Shown here in pieces: positions 26,500-35,377 of a DNA stretch of 64,000 bases; within the stretch, counting starts at the first letter, position 1; each line of letters begins with the position of its first letter. This DNA comes from an uncultured Lachnospiraceae bacterium (lineage in GTDB: Bacteria > Bacillota > Clostridia > Lachnospirales > Lachnospiraceae): contig CAJUJK010000002.1 in assembly GCA_910586705.1 (NCBI GenBank), positions 174,468 to 238,467 of the forward strand, in the 5' to 3' direction. The translations under genes and the position numbers were made by a program. A model generated the notes under the pieces. It saw nothing but the letters and a program-made list of their open reading frames with translations, made no database searches and was not told the origin of the DNA.

Positions 26500-27413
26500 T
26501 TCAAAAATCCCTTCACGATCTGTTCTTCCGCCTCTTTCTCTGTGAGTCCCAGCGTCATCAGTTTGATCAGCTGTTCGCCCGCGATCTTGCCGATCGCCGC
26601 CTCATGGATCAGATTTGCGTCAATGTGGTTTGCCGTCAGCTCCGGAATCGCGCTGACACTGGCTTCGTCCATAATGATGGCGTCGCATTCGCTGTGCCCG
26701 TGGCAGCTCGCATTTCCCACAATCCGGCTGCGGAATATCTGTCTGGAATGTTCCTTCGCCACCGATCTGGAAATCAGATTCACGCTGGAATCCGCCCCCG
26801 CCATGTTCACCGTGAAATCTGTCTCGGCATACTGTTTCCCGTGGGTCATAATCTTTTCTTTGATCACCAGACTCGCCCCCTCCGCCACCTCCGCAGTCGT
26901 GGTCCGCGCCGTGGAATCGATCCCCTTGATCTGTACCGTCTCCATCTCCAGAGACGCCCCCTCTGCCAGATGAATGTCGGTGGCAGGGTTCATAATCCGT
27001 TCCCCGCTGCCGTCGCCCGATCCGTAATGTTTTTCCACATATCTCACCTTTGCATTCTTCTCCACAAAGAAACGGTGGATGCCGGAGTGCGCCGACGATG
27101 CGGAACCGCCGTTATGGATGCCGCAGCCCGCTATGATCGTAATGTCACAGTCCTCTCCCACAAAGAAGTCGTTATACACACTTTCCTGAATACCGCTCTG
27201 GCTTAAAACCACTGGAATGTGCACGCTCTCCCCCTTCGTGCCCGGTTTAATACGGATATCAATGCCGGGGCAGTCCTCTTTCGTCACAATATCTATATTA
27301 GCGGTGGTATTTCTCCCCGCCATCTCCCCGTTGGCGCGGATATTGTACGCGCCTTCCGGCACTTCGTGCAGGTCCGCCACCTGCGCAAGTAATTCCTGTT
27401 GTATCGCGTCCAT
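26496..27413 (-). CDS. SufB/SufD-like iron-sulfur scaffold protein (minimal type)
   Basis: 305 residues, clearly shorter than SufB (about 470) or SufD (about 400). The beta-helix core is visible: HNGGSASSAHSGIHRFF, ARTTTAEVAEGASLVIKE, HGHSECDAIIMDEASVSAIPEL and a C-terminal helical KIAGEQLIKLMTLGLTEKEAEE. It follows sufC by 13 bp with no sufS or sufU nearby, matching the two-gene minimal Suf (SMS-type) systems known from anaerobes and archaea. Expected to assemble Fe-S clusters together with SufC; direct function inferred from family. Confidence 0.88.
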   Translation of the reverse strand: MDAIQQELLAQVADLHEVPEGAYNIRANGEMAGRNTTANIDIVTKEDCPGIDIRIKPGTKGESVHIPVVLSQSGIQESVYNDFFVGEDCDITIIAGCGIHNGGSASSAHSGIHRFFVEKNAKVRYVEKHYGSGDGSGERIMNPATDIHLAEGASLEMETVQIKGIDSTARTTTAEVAEGASLVIKEKIMTHGKQYAETDFTVNMAGADSSVNLISRSVAKEHSRQIFRSRIVGNASCHGHSECDAIIMDEASVSAIPELTANHIDANLIHEAAIGKIAGEQLIKLMTLGLTEKEAEEQIVKGFLK

Positions 27414-27426
27414 GATTTCTCCATTC

Positions 27427-28152
27427 TTAATTTAATTTATCAGTTAACGTCTTGCACGGCTGCCCGGCTCCCAGAAGATCCGGCATGACTTCTTCCCGGC
27501 TCCCCACCTTCTCAATCCTGCCATCCGACAGCAGCACAATCTGATCCGCAATATTCAATATCCTCTCCTGATGGGAAATAATCAATATCGTACCCTTCGT
27601 CTCCGCGTGCATCTTCTCAAACACCCGGATCAGGTTCTGAAAACTCCACAGATCGATTCCCGCCTCCGGCTCGTCAAAGATGGAAGCTTTTGCTTTTCTC
27701 GCCATAATCATGGCAATTTCAATCCGCTTCAGCTCCCCGCCGGAAAGGCTGGCATTGATTTCACGGTTTACATAATCTCTGGCGCAGAGCCCCACTTCCG
27801 AGAGCATGGAACAGACTTCCGAAACCGCCGTCTCCCTGCCCGCCGCAAGAGAAAGCATATCTTTCACCGTAAGCCCCTTAAACCGGACCGGCTGCTGAAA
27901 GGCAAAACTGATCCCCATCTGCGCCCGCTCTGTAATGGACTTCTCCGTGATGTCGACGCCGTCCAGAAAAATCTGTCCCTCCGTGGGTGTCAGAATGCCT
28001 GCCACAATTTTCGCAAGTGTCGATTTGCCACTGCCGTTCGGTCCCGTGACCGCCACAAAGCGGTCCTCCACCTTCAGATTGATATCCTTAAGTATCTCGA
28101 TCTCTTTTCCGTCGTCATCAGCCTGAAAAGATATATTTTTAAGTTCCAGCAT
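27427..28152 (-). CDS. sufC: SufC-type ABC ATPase
   Basis: Cytoplasmic ATPase subunit of the Suf machinery. About 241 residues with Walker A GPNGSGKSTLAK, Q-loop FAFQQPVRFKG, signature LSGGELKRIEIA, Walker B ASIFDEPEAGID and the switch His in LIISHQERIL; the ELKR variant and EAGID are characteristic of SufC rather than of transporter ATPases. GGAGG lies six bases before the ATG at 28152; the ATG at 28155 is too close to it. First gene of sufC-sufB-cls-plsC. Confidence 0.93.
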   Translation of the reverse strand: MLELKNISFQADDDGKEIEILKDINLKVEDRFVAVTGPNGSGKSTLAKIVAGILTPTEGQIFLDGVDITEKSITERAQMGISFAFQQPVRFKGLTVKDMLSLAAGRETAVSEVCSMLSEVGLCARDYVNREINASLSGGELKRIEIAMIMARKAKASIFDEPEAGIDLWSFQNLIRVFEKMHAETKGTILIISHQERILNIADQIVLLSDGRIEKVGSREEVMPDLLGAGQPCKTLTDKLN

Positions 28153-28215
28153 CATAAACCTCCAAGTTTCATGTAACTGTCAGAACCTCCTTCCCCGGAA
28201 GTTCCTTAATAGAAC

Positions 28216-28244
28216 ATCTTAGCATAAATATTTCCAAAAGGCAA
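28216..28244 (-). promoter_or_regulatory. promoter candidate for sufC-sufB-cls
   Basis: Minus strand TTGCCT (28244-28239), 17-base spacer, TAAGAT (28221-28216). Each box matches the sigma-A consensus in four of six positions. The 60-base leader contains CTTCC-GG-GGAAG. Confidence 0.5.
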
Positions 28245-28309
28245 ACCTGTCCATCTGGGAAATTAAGGCTACGCCCCCGCCGCATGTCTGTGCGCTAAAA
28301 AAGAATACA

Positions 28310-28349
28310 AAAAAACAACGGCTGCCAATGTGTCACACCGACAGCCGTT
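28310..28349 (-). terminator. intrinsic terminator of the HPr-like gene
   Basis: Minus strand AACGGCTG, 17-base loop, CAGCCGTT, then GTTTTTTTG. It lies 37 bases after the HPr-like stop. Confidence 0.85.
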
Positions 28350-28386
28350 TCCTTTTCCGCAACAGTTACCCCCTGTCGCCTTTCCA

Positions 28387-28620
28387 TTATGCAAGATAGG
28401 GTGCGATTGCCGCCTCCACTTCCGAGATCTGCGCATCGGTCTCCAGAATCCGAAACTCGATCTTTCTGGACAGATCCATGGAAAAAATACCCATGATCGA
28501 CTTCGCGTCCACAACGTATCTTCCGGTGGCTATGTCAAAGTAACCGTCGAATTTCTCGATCGCGCTTACAAATCCCTTCACTCTGTCGATGGAGTTTAAA
28601 TCCAGCATGTACGTCTTCAT
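28387..28620 (-). CDS. HPr-like protein lacking the phosphorylated histidine
   Basis: 77 residues with the size and pattern of the PTS carrier HPr. The regulatory-serine helix is present (AKSIMGIFSMDLS, matching the Ser46 region of HPr), but the active-site GLHARPA segment is replaced by SIDRVKG, so no His15 is available for sugar phosphotransfer. This recalls Crh, which also lacks the His and acts only through Ser46 phosphorylation with CcpA. AGGAGG precedes the ATG at 28620. It is a single-gene unit ended by a strong terminator. A regulatory rather than a transport role is inferred. Confidence 0.8.
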   Translation of the reverse strand: MKTYMLDLNSIDRVKGFVSAIEKFDGYFDIATGRYVVDAKSIMGIFSMDLSRKIEFRILETDAQISEVEAAIAPYLA

Positions 28621-28724
28621 ATTCACACCTCCTCTTCCGTATAAGCGCCTGATCAAAAGTCAGCCGGCATGAATTCCCTTCTTAATAGATTCTATGCTAT
28701 TTTTAAAGATTTGTACAGAGATTT

Positions 28725-29780
28725 TTATTTTCCGCCCCGCAGTTCCTCATAAATCCGCCCCAGAAGCTCCTCCGACAGCTCCACCTCATTGAGCACCGTA
28801 TACCTGTCCTTTCTGGTATCCGCCGCCCGCATCCACGCATCCGTAAAGATTTCCTTCGTAATGCCCCAGTTCATGGGGTCCATGTCCATGTGGTACGCCT
28901 TCAAAACGGTCTCCAGCTTGCCCAGATCCTGCCCCTGCAGGCGGCAGCTCACAAGACTCCCAAGCGCCACAGCCATGCCGTGGGAAATCCGAATCTCCTT
29001 GTGGTTTTCTTCCAGAGAATGGCAGAACAGATGCTCCGAACCGCTGCACGGTCTGGAATTTCCCGCAATCTCCATCGCCAGCCCGCCAAGCACCAGCGAC
29101 TGAGTCAGTATCTTGATAAAGTCCTTACTCTTTAACGATTTCTCCTCATTGTAGCACAGAGAGGAAAACGCCATGTCCGACAGCAGGTAGGAAAAATCGT
29201 CCACCCGGTCCTTTCTGTGGGCGGCGTCCAGCTTCCAGTCGTAGAGCGCCGTGTATTTGCTGATGGTGTCGCCGATGCCGGACTGCAGGTGCGAAGCGGG
29301 CGCGCCCATCACCACGTTTACGTCCACCACGATCCCCGCCGGAATCGCACATTTTAAGGTCTTTCTCGCTTCTCCCTCGGTTCCAAGCACCGACACCGGA
29401 GAGGAGAGGCTGTCGTTGCTCAGGGTCGTGGGCACACAGATATAAGGAATTTTTCCCACAAAGCCCGCATACTTCGTCACATCCAACACCTTGCCGCCGC
29501 CCACGCCGATAATGACTTCCACATCCTTCATGCAGATGTACTTTGCCAGCTCCATCGCCTCGTCAAAACTGTTCTCGTCAATAAGGTAAAGTTCGCTCTT
29601 TGGCAAATCCCGCTGCATCTCATCCAGATAAGACTTCATAATGGGAATCAGCGATTCCTCCGTGGTAATGACAATCTTCTTTTTTTCTATTTCCGGCACG
29701 CAGTCCGCCAAAATCTCATTTAAACGCTCGCAGGCGCCCGCCTCAATAATCAGGCAGCCGGGTAAATTAAACTGGTTCAT
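28725..29780 (-). CDS. glycerol-1-phosphate dehydrogenase-like (AraM/EgsA family) oxidoreductase
   Basis: 351-residue NAD(P)-dependent dehydrogenase of the iron/zinc alcohol-dehydrogenase superfamily. VGGGKVLDVTKYA is the dinucleotide loop, PTTLSNDSLSSP a family signature, and metal ligands are expected in GDTISKY, GSEHLFCH and ISHGMAVALG. The pattern fits bacterial AraM-type glycerol-1-phosphate dehydrogenases, the bacterial relatives of the archaeal lipid enzyme. Located 23 bp downstream of the GH13 gene, probably co-transcribed. Substrate not proven. Confidence 0.8.
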   Translation of the reverse strand: MNQFNLPGCLIIEAGACERLNEILADCVPEIEKKKIVITTEESLIPIMKSYLDEMQRDLPKSELYLIDENSFDEAMELAKYICMKDVEVIIGVGGGKVLDVTKYAGFVGKIPYICVPTTLSNDSLSSPVSVLGTEGEARKTLKCAIPAGIVVDVNVVMGAPASHLQSGIGDTISKYTALYDWKLDAAHRKDRVDDFSYLLSDMAFSSLCYNEEKSLKSKDFIKILTQSLVLGGLAMEIAGNSRPCSGSEHLFCHSLEENHKEIRISHGMAVALGSLVSCRLQGQDLGKLETVLKAYHMDMDPMNWGITKEIFTDAWMRAADTRKDRYTVLNEVELSEELLGRIYEELRGGK

Positions 29781-29803
29781 CCTTCTTCTCTCCGTTTCCT
29801 GTC

Positions 29804-31564
29804 CTATTTTCTCTGTCTGCGTATCAGTATACCATTCCTCAGCAGCGTGTTGTCAATATAGTGTCTGGAGAAAAGAATCTCCCCCTCTCTGGGAATCTCA
29901 ATATCTTCCTCCTCGCAGTTGATGATAACCTCCACATAATTGTCCACCCAGCCCATCTTATTGAACTCGATGACTCTGGGACGGTTGATCTTATTCGGGA
30001 AATGGAAGTCGCGGTTTCTAAGCAACGGCTCTTCCTTCCTCAGATGCAGAAGACTTCTGATAATGTCCATGCGCTCATTGTAGACGCCCCCGTCAATCTC
30101 CTCCCACGGCATACAGCGGCGGCAGTCCGGGTCATGCCCGCCCTCCATGGCAATCTCCGTGCCGTAATAAATGCAGGGCGACCCCGGCATCGTAAAGAGC
30201 ACCGCCAGCTGCTGGAAATACTCGTCCAGATTTTTCACGTCGCTTCTAAGACGCTTCGTGTCATGGGAATCCAGCAGGTTGAAAAGGACGTCGTTGGTCT
30301 GCTGCATATAGCGCGTGTAGCAGCGGTTGATGGTATATTCAAAATCCTCGTTGGTGAGGCTCTTGTCGATCCAGAAATCCTTGATGCTCTCCCCCAGCGG
30401 ATAGTTCATAACAGAGTCGAACTCATCCCCCCGGAGCCACGGCATCGCGTCGTGCCAGATCTCGCCCAGAATATAGATGTCCGGCTTGATCGCTTTCAGC
30501 CTGCTTCTCAGCTCCTTACAAAAGGTATGGGAAATCTCGTTCGCCACATCCAGTCTGATGCCGTCCACATCATAGTTTCTGACCCAGTTTTCACAGACGC
30601 CGATCAGATAATCCCGCACCGCCGGATTGTTCGTATTCAGTTTTGGCATATTGTCAAAGAAGCCAAAGGTGTAATACCGCTTCGCCCACGCGTTGCCGCC
30701 ATCCTCCGTGAAAGGCCACTCATTCACCATAAACCAGTCCCAGTATTGAGACTGCGGCCCCTTCTCCTTCACGTCCAGCCAAGGCGCAAAATTCTGACCG
30801 GAATGGTTGAACACACCGTCCAGCATCACACGGATTCCTCTGTTATGTGCCTCCCCGACCAGCGTTTTCATGGTCTCTTCCGAGCCGAAGTGCGGATCGA
30901 TCTTCGTGTAATCCGTGGTGTCATACTTGTGGGAGGAGGGCGATTCGTTGACCGGCGTCAGATACACGCCCGATACCCCCAGATCACGGATATAGTCCAG
31001 TTTATTGATAATGCCCTGCAGATCGCCGCCGAAAAATTCCTGATTGGACACAGAACCCTTTACCCGCCACGGCAGCGTCCCCTCCGGGTTTGTAGCCGGG
31101 TCACCGTTGCAGAACCGCTCCGGGAAAATCTGATACCAGATCGTATCGTTCACCCACGCGGGCGTCACCGGGATATCCGCCGGATTCATCCACGGCATAA
31201 TAAAGCACTGTCTGCTTCTGCCCGCAAGCGTCATCTGCGCCTCAGACACAAATCCGTCCTCAAAATAAAACCACCGCTCGTCCTCCGTCTGCAGTTCAAA
31301 ATAGTATTTTAACCGCTTAAATTCGGGTCTGATGGTGGTCGTCCACCAGAGCTGGTTTTTTAACCGCTTTTTAAAAGGGATATTCAGCGCTTCCCCGTCC
31401 CAGCTCTCCCCGCCGCCAAGAATCCCCGACTTAAAGGGATCACCGTGGATAATGTTCACATACTTAACGTCGTATCCCGTCCTGATATTGATGACAAGCC
31501 GCTCCTCGTCCAGCGGATAGCAGTAATTGTCGTTCGCCCTGTGATACACCGCATTAAAATCCAT
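29804..31564 (-). CDS. GH13 alpha-amylase-family enzyme (neopullulanase/cyclomaltodextrinase type)
   Basis: About 586 residues, no signal peptide, so cytoplasmic. An N-terminal beta domain (about 1-125, CBM34-like) precedes the (beta/alpha)8 barrel. Catalytic residues: nucleophile D339 in DGIRLDVANE, acid/base E368 in ILGEIWHDA, and D435 in LLDSHDTKRL. Such enzymes hydrolyse imported maltodextrins, pullulan fragments or cyclodextrins. The ATG at 31564 has GGAAGG upstream. No maltose transporter lies in the window. Confidence 0.92.
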   Translation of the reverse strand: MDFNAVYHRANDNYCYPLDEERLVINIRTGYDVKYVNIIHGDPFKSGILGGGESWDGEALNIPFKKRLKNQLWWTTTIRPEFKRLKYYFELQTEDERWFYFEDGFVSEAQMTLAGRSRQCFIMPWMNPADIPVTPAWVNDTIWYQIFPERFCNGDPATNPEGTLPWRVKGSVSNQEFFGGDLQGIINKLDYIRDLGVSGVYLTPVNESPSSHKYDTTDYTKIDPHFGSEETMKTLVGEAHNRGIRVMLDGVFNHSGQNFAPWLDVKEKGPQSQYWDWFMVNEWPFTEDGGNAWAKRYYTFGFFDNMPKLNTNNPAVRDYLIGVCENWVRNYDVDGIRLDVANEISHTFCKELRSRLKAIKPDIYILGEIWHDAMPWLRGDEFDSVMNYPLGESIKDFWIDKSLTNEDFEYTINRCYTRYMQQTNDVLFNLLDSHDTKRLRSDVKNLDEYFQQLAVLFTMPGSPCIYYGTEIAMEGGHDPDCRRCMPWEEIDGGVYNERMDIIRSLLHLRKEEPLLRNRDFHFPNKINRPRVIEFNKMGWVDNYVEVIINCEEEDIEIPREGEILFSRHYIDNTLLRNGILIRRQRK

Positions 31565-31751
31565 AAGATACCTTCCTTTCCAGATTTCCCGCACCCCCCG
31601 CACAGGAAGAAAACGTTTTCCATTTATTTCATACTACTATCTTCTTTTCCAAAATGCAAGGACTTTATTATTTTTCAAAAAAGATTTTCCTTTTAAATCA
31701 AACAATATTACCTAATATGAAAAGAGAGTAAAGTCTTACGACAGAGCTTAC

Positions 31752-32915
31752 TCACAATTTCATCGCCGCTTCCCGGCAACCCCGGTCCAATGCCTCCCCA
31801 AAATACTGTTTTGCAATCCGAATATCCTTCGCCACGCCAAGTCCCTGTTCATACAGAAGCCCCATTCGGTAATAGGCAAGTCCGAGTCCCTGTTTTGCGG
31901 ACTGCTCATAGAAACGGCGCGCCTTTTCATAATCCATTTTTGTTCCATACCCGTACTGATAACACATCCCAAGAGAGCACTGCGCCGCTGCGTTTCCAGA
32001 CAGCTCAGCCGCTTTCTGATACCATGCAAATGCCTTGTCGTAGTCCTTTGCAACTCCTTTTCCATGCAGATACAAATTGCCGATATTGTTCATCGCCCCG
32101 GTTGAGCCGTTTTCCGCCGCCATAAGATAATATTCCAACGCCTTCCGCTCATCCTGTGCGACGAATGTCCCCTCTTCATACAGGATTCCTATGCTCACCT
32201 GCGCGCGCCAGTCGTTCTTTTCATGGGCAAGCTCTGAAAGCCGCGAAAGAGCCTTTTGCCGCTGTTCCATGGGGCAGCCTTCTCTCCCGATCCGTTCCAC
32301 ACAGGCAGCGGATTCGCAATGCAGTCTTTTATGATCCACATCCTCCAACAGCGATTCATAATAGTTTCTGTCTGTTTCCGGCAATTCTCCTTCCAGCCGC
32401 AGCCTGCAGCTGCGCTCAGCCCGCGCAAGCCACTCCAGCGATTTCTCAAAATTGACATCCACGCCTTTTCCGTTTTCATACTGATAGGCGGTCAGAACCA
32501 TCGCTTCCGGATTATCCTGTGCCGCCGCCCTTTCAAAATAATACAAAGATTTCTGATAATCGGTAGGAACGCCGATTCCATTCATCCATGCGCGTCCGAT
32601 CTTGACAATGCCATCCACGTCACCGAGAGCCGCCGCTTTCTCGTAATAGGAGAACGCCTTTTTCTCATTTTTCTCCGTCCCCACGCCATAACGGTACATT
32701 TCCCCCGCCACTATGAGCCAGTACGGGCTGTTTTGCGCGGCGCCAAGCAGAGCCGCTTTCAGCGCCTTCTGCCGTATTTTGGACGATTCCTTCGGTGTCT
32801 TTGCCTCTGTCACGCATTTCTCATAATAATCGTTCAACGCTGACAGCGCATCCAGATCTCCTTTTTTCGCCAGTTTGTAAAGTTGTTTTTCCATCTTTGC
32901 GGGATTTGCATTCAT
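31752..32915 (-). CDS. Sel1-repeat protein
   Basis: About 387 residues made largely of Sel1-like repeats, helical pairs used for protein-protein contacts; repeats such as YRYGVGTEKNEKKAFSYYEKA, here shown in part (YYEKAAALGDVDGIVKIG), GNLYLHGKGVAKDYDKA and YEQGLGVAKDIRIAKQ are plain. No signal peptide or membrane helix. It starts 4 bp after feoB, with AGGGGGG before the ATG at 32915, so it is co-transcribed with ferrous-iron uptake. A scaffold role for the transporter is possible but unproven. Confidence 0.88.
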   Translation of the reverse strand: MNANPAKMEKQLYKLAKKGDLDALSALNDYYEKCVTEAKTPKESSKIRQKALKAALLGAAQNSPYWLIVAGEMYRYGVGTEKNEKKAFSYYEKAAALGDVDGIVKIGRAWMNGIGVPTDYQKSLYYFERAAAQDNPEAMVLTAYQYENGKGVDVNFEKSLEWLARAERSCRLRLEGELPETDRNYYESLLEDVDHKRLHCESAACVERIGREGCPMEQRQKALSRLSELAHEKNDWRAQVSIGILYEEGTFVAQDERKALEYYLMAAENGSTGAMNNIGNLYLHGKGVAKDYDKAFAWYQKAAELSGNAAAQCSLGMCYQYGYGTKMDYEKARRFYEQSAKQGLGLAYYRMGLLYEQGLGVAKDIRIAKQYFGEALDRGCREAAMKL

Positions 32916-32919
32916 CCTG

Positions 32920-34929
32920 TCACCCCCCTGCCAGCCGCAAAATCTGATACACCACAAAAGCGGCAAGCCACGCCACACCACATTGCATACATACCACGCC
33001 GAAAGTCTTTAACGCGGAGCCAAGCTCCCGCTTAATGGTCGCCACCGCCGCCACGCAGGGCGTATAGAGCAGGGTAAACACGAGAAAGCTGACCGCCGAT
33101 ACCGGCGAAAAAATCTGCCCAAGCGTCCCGCTCAAACCGGACATGGAAGAACCGGTCAGAACGCCCAGCGTGCTCACCACCGCCTCCTTCGCCGTGAAGC
33201 CGCCGATCAGCGCGGTTGCCGCCCGCCAGTCGCCAAACCCAAGCGGGATAAAGAGCGGCGCAATCAGCTTGCCGATCATGGCGAGCAGGCTCTGCCCGGA
33301 GTCCGTCACCACATTGAAGCGCATATCAAAGGTCTGTAAAAACCAGATCACCAGCGTCGCCACAAAAATCACCGTAAACGCCCGCTGTACAAAGTCCTTC
33401 GCCTTGTCCCACATCAAGAGCAGCACGCTCTTTGCGGAAGGGAAACGGTAATTGGGCAGCTCCATCATAAAAGGCATGGAACTTCCCCGAAACACCGTTT
33501 TCTTTAAAACCACGGCGCACAACAGCCCTGTCAGAATCCCGAACGTGTAGAGCGCCAGCATCACAAGGACGCCCTTTCTCTCAAAAAATGCCGCCGCAAA
33601 CAGCGCGTAGATCGGAATCTTCGCCGAGCAGCTGATAAAGGGGATCAGCATGATTGTCATTTTCTTATCCCTGTCAGAGGAGAGCGTCCGGGTGGACATG
33701 ACCGCCGGCACGCTGCAGCCGAAGCCGATCAGCATGGACACGAAACTCTTTCCCGAAAGACCGATCTTTCTAAGCGGTCTGTCCATCACAAAGGCAATCC
33801 GCGCCATGTAGCCTGAGTCCTCCAAAATGGACAGAAAGAAAAACAAAATTACGATAATAGGCAGGAAACTCAACACACTTCCCACGCCCGTAAAAATGCC
33901 GTCGATCACCAGACTCTTCACCACCGGATTGATGCCGTAATCGGTCAGCGCCCGTTCCGTCACCCCTGACAAGGCGTCAATCCCGAGACTTAAGAGGTCA
34001 CTCAAAAAACTGCCGATCAGTCCGAAGGTGAGATAAAACACCACCATCATAATCAGCACAAACGCAGGAATCGCAAAATACTTGTGGGTGAGCACACTGT
34101 CGATTCTCATGCTCCTCACATGCTCCCTGCTCTCCCTGCACTTGATCACCGCCTGCCCGCAGATCCGCTCGATAAAATCATAGCGCATGGCGGCAAGCGC
34201 GGCATTCCTGTCCATCCCGCTGTCCTGCTCCATCTCCACAATGCTGTGCTCCATCAGATCCAGTTCGTTTTCGGACAGCGCCAGTCTGTCTATGATCTCC
34301 GCGTCCCCTTCCACGATCTTCGTCGCCGCGAAACGGGGCGACATACCGACCCGCTCCGCATGGTCCTCCACCTGATGGCTGACCGCATGGATACAGCGGT
34401 GCACCGGGCCTTTCTCGCAGAAATCCGTCACTTTCGGGTAAATGCGCCGCGACGCCACCTCCCGGATCGCCCCGATCAGATCCTCGATGCCTTCGTTTTT
34501 CGCCGCGCTGATTGCCACCACCGGCACACCAAGCGACTCCTCCATCTTTCCGATATCTATGGTACCACCGTTGCCCCGCACCTCGTCCATCATATTGAGC
34601 GCGATCACCATGGGAATATGTAACTCCAGAAGCTGCAGCGTCAGGTAGAGATTTCTCTCGATATTGGTGGCATCCACAATATTGATGATCCCGTCCGGCT
34701 TCTCCTGCAGAATAAAGCTGCGGGTCACAATCTCCTCGTTGGTATAAGGTCTGATGGAATAAATACCCGGCAGATCCACCACCGCGTTTCCCTTCTCGCC
34801 CCGGATCTCTCCCATCTTGGAGTCCACCGTCACGCCCGGGAAATTGCCCACGTGTTGATTGGAACCCGTGAGCTGGTTAAACAAGGTGGTCTTGCCGCTG
34901 TTCTGATTGCCTGCCAATGCATATATCAT
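32920..34929 (-). CDS. feoB: ferrous iron transporter FeoB
   Basis: Membrane Fe(II) permease with a cytosolic GTPase domain. 669 residues. G motifs: GNQNSGKTTLFNQLTG (P-loop), DLPGIYS (G3) and LNMMDEV (G4) in the N-terminal 170 residues; then a helical spacer and 8-10 membrane helices with the gate motifs GFGCSVPAVMSTR and FISCSAKIPIYAL. Shorter than E. coli FeoB (773), within the Gram-positive range. Follows feoA by 65 bp under an apparently iron-regulated promoter. Confidence 0.97.
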   Translation of the reverse strand: MIYALAGNQNSGKTTLFNQLTGSNQHVGNFPGVTVDSKMGEIRGEKGNAVVDLPGIYSIRPYTNEEIVTRSFILQEKPDGIINIVDATNIERNLYLTLQLLELHIPMVIALNMMDEVRGNGGTIDIGKMEESLGVPVVAISAAKNEGIEDLIGAIREVASRRIYPKVTDFCEKGPVHRCIHAVSHQVEDHAERVGMSPRFAATKIVEGDAEIIDRLALSENELDLMEHSIVEMEQDSGMDRNAALAAMRYDFIERICGQAVIKCRESREHVRSMRIDSVLTHKYFAIPAFVLIMMVVFYLTFGLIGSFLSDLLSLGIDALSGVTERALTDYGINPVVKSLVIDGIFTGVGSVLSFLPIIVILFFFLSILEDSGYMARIAFVMDRPLRKIGLSGKSFVSMLIGFGCSVPAVMSTRTLSSDRDKKMTIMLIPFISCSAKIPIYALFAAAFFERKGVLVMLALYTFGILTGLLCAVVLKKTVFRGSSMPFMMELPNYRFPSAKSVLLLMWDKAKDFVQRAFTVIFVATLVIWFLQTFDMRFNVVTDSGQSLLAMIGKLIAPLFIPLGFGDWRAATALIGGFTAKEAVVSTLGVLTGSSMSGLSGTLGQIFSPVSAVSFLVFTLLYTPCVAAVATIKRELGSALKTFGVVCMQCGVAWLAAFVVYQILRLAGG

Positions 34930-34994
34930 GCCATTTATCCCTCTTCCGTTCTATTTTCCCGTCACAATTCTGTCGAAACGATACGGCTGCCTTT

Positions 34995-35219
34995 CTATAC
35001 CTCAGCCACTTCGATTCTCGCCGCATCCTGCTTGCGCAGCGTCAGCTCATACCCCCGCAGATGAATCTCAATCGGATCGCCCATGGGAGCCACCTTCTGC
35101 ACCTTGACTTTCGTCTGCGGAATCAGTCCCATGTCGAGAAGTCTGACGCGAAGCTGACCCTCGCCGCCAACCTTTATGATTTTTACTTCTTTTCCCACTG
35201 CGCTCTGATCCAATGTCAT
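34995..35219 (-). CDS. feoA: FeoA-domain protein
   Basis: 74-residue SH3-like protein that supports FeoB. LDQSAVGKEVKIIKV, LRVRLLDMGLIPQTKV and MGDPIEIHLRGYELTLRK follow the FeoA pattern. The ATG at 35219 (GGAG eight bases upstream) gives the usual FeoA length; an upstream ATG at 35264 lacks a binding site and would lie on the operator. Confidence 0.93.
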   Translation of the reverse strand: MTLDQSAVGKEVKIIKVGGEGQLRVRLLDMGLIPQTKVKVQKVAPMGDPIEIHLRGYELTLRKQDAARIEVAEV

Positions 35220-35265
35220 CTGCCACACTCCATTCCGCTGTTCCTTTTTTCTTCCAATTTTCATT

Positions 35266-35297
35266 GTTAGCTTACACTAACCACAACTGTTTGTCAA
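35266..35297 (-). promoter_or_regulatory. feo promoter with overlapping dyad (iron-repressor operator candidate)
   Basis: Minus strand TTGACA (35297-35292), 17-base spacer, TAAGCT (35274-35269). A dyad GTTAG-N6-CTAAC (35266-35281) covers the -10 box. TTAG/CTAA arms resemble DtxR/IdeR-type iron boxes, but the spacing differs from the classic 19-mer, so the regulator is not identified. Repression by an Fe(II)-bound repressor is inferred from position and the feo genes. Confidence 0.6.
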
Positions 35298-35322
35298 GGT
35301 GTCAGTCTGTCCTGATCCACAG

Positions 35323-35362
35323 AAAAAGGCGGTGGAAAAGTCCTGCTCTTCAACCACCGCCT
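35323..35362 (-). terminator. intrinsic terminator of the epimerase gene
   Basis: Minus strand AGGCGGTGG, 18-base loop, CCACCGCCT, then TTTTC. Lies 16 bases after the epimerase stop and between it and the feo promoter. Confidence 0.88.
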
Positions 35363-35377
35363 ATCGCTTATTCTCTT

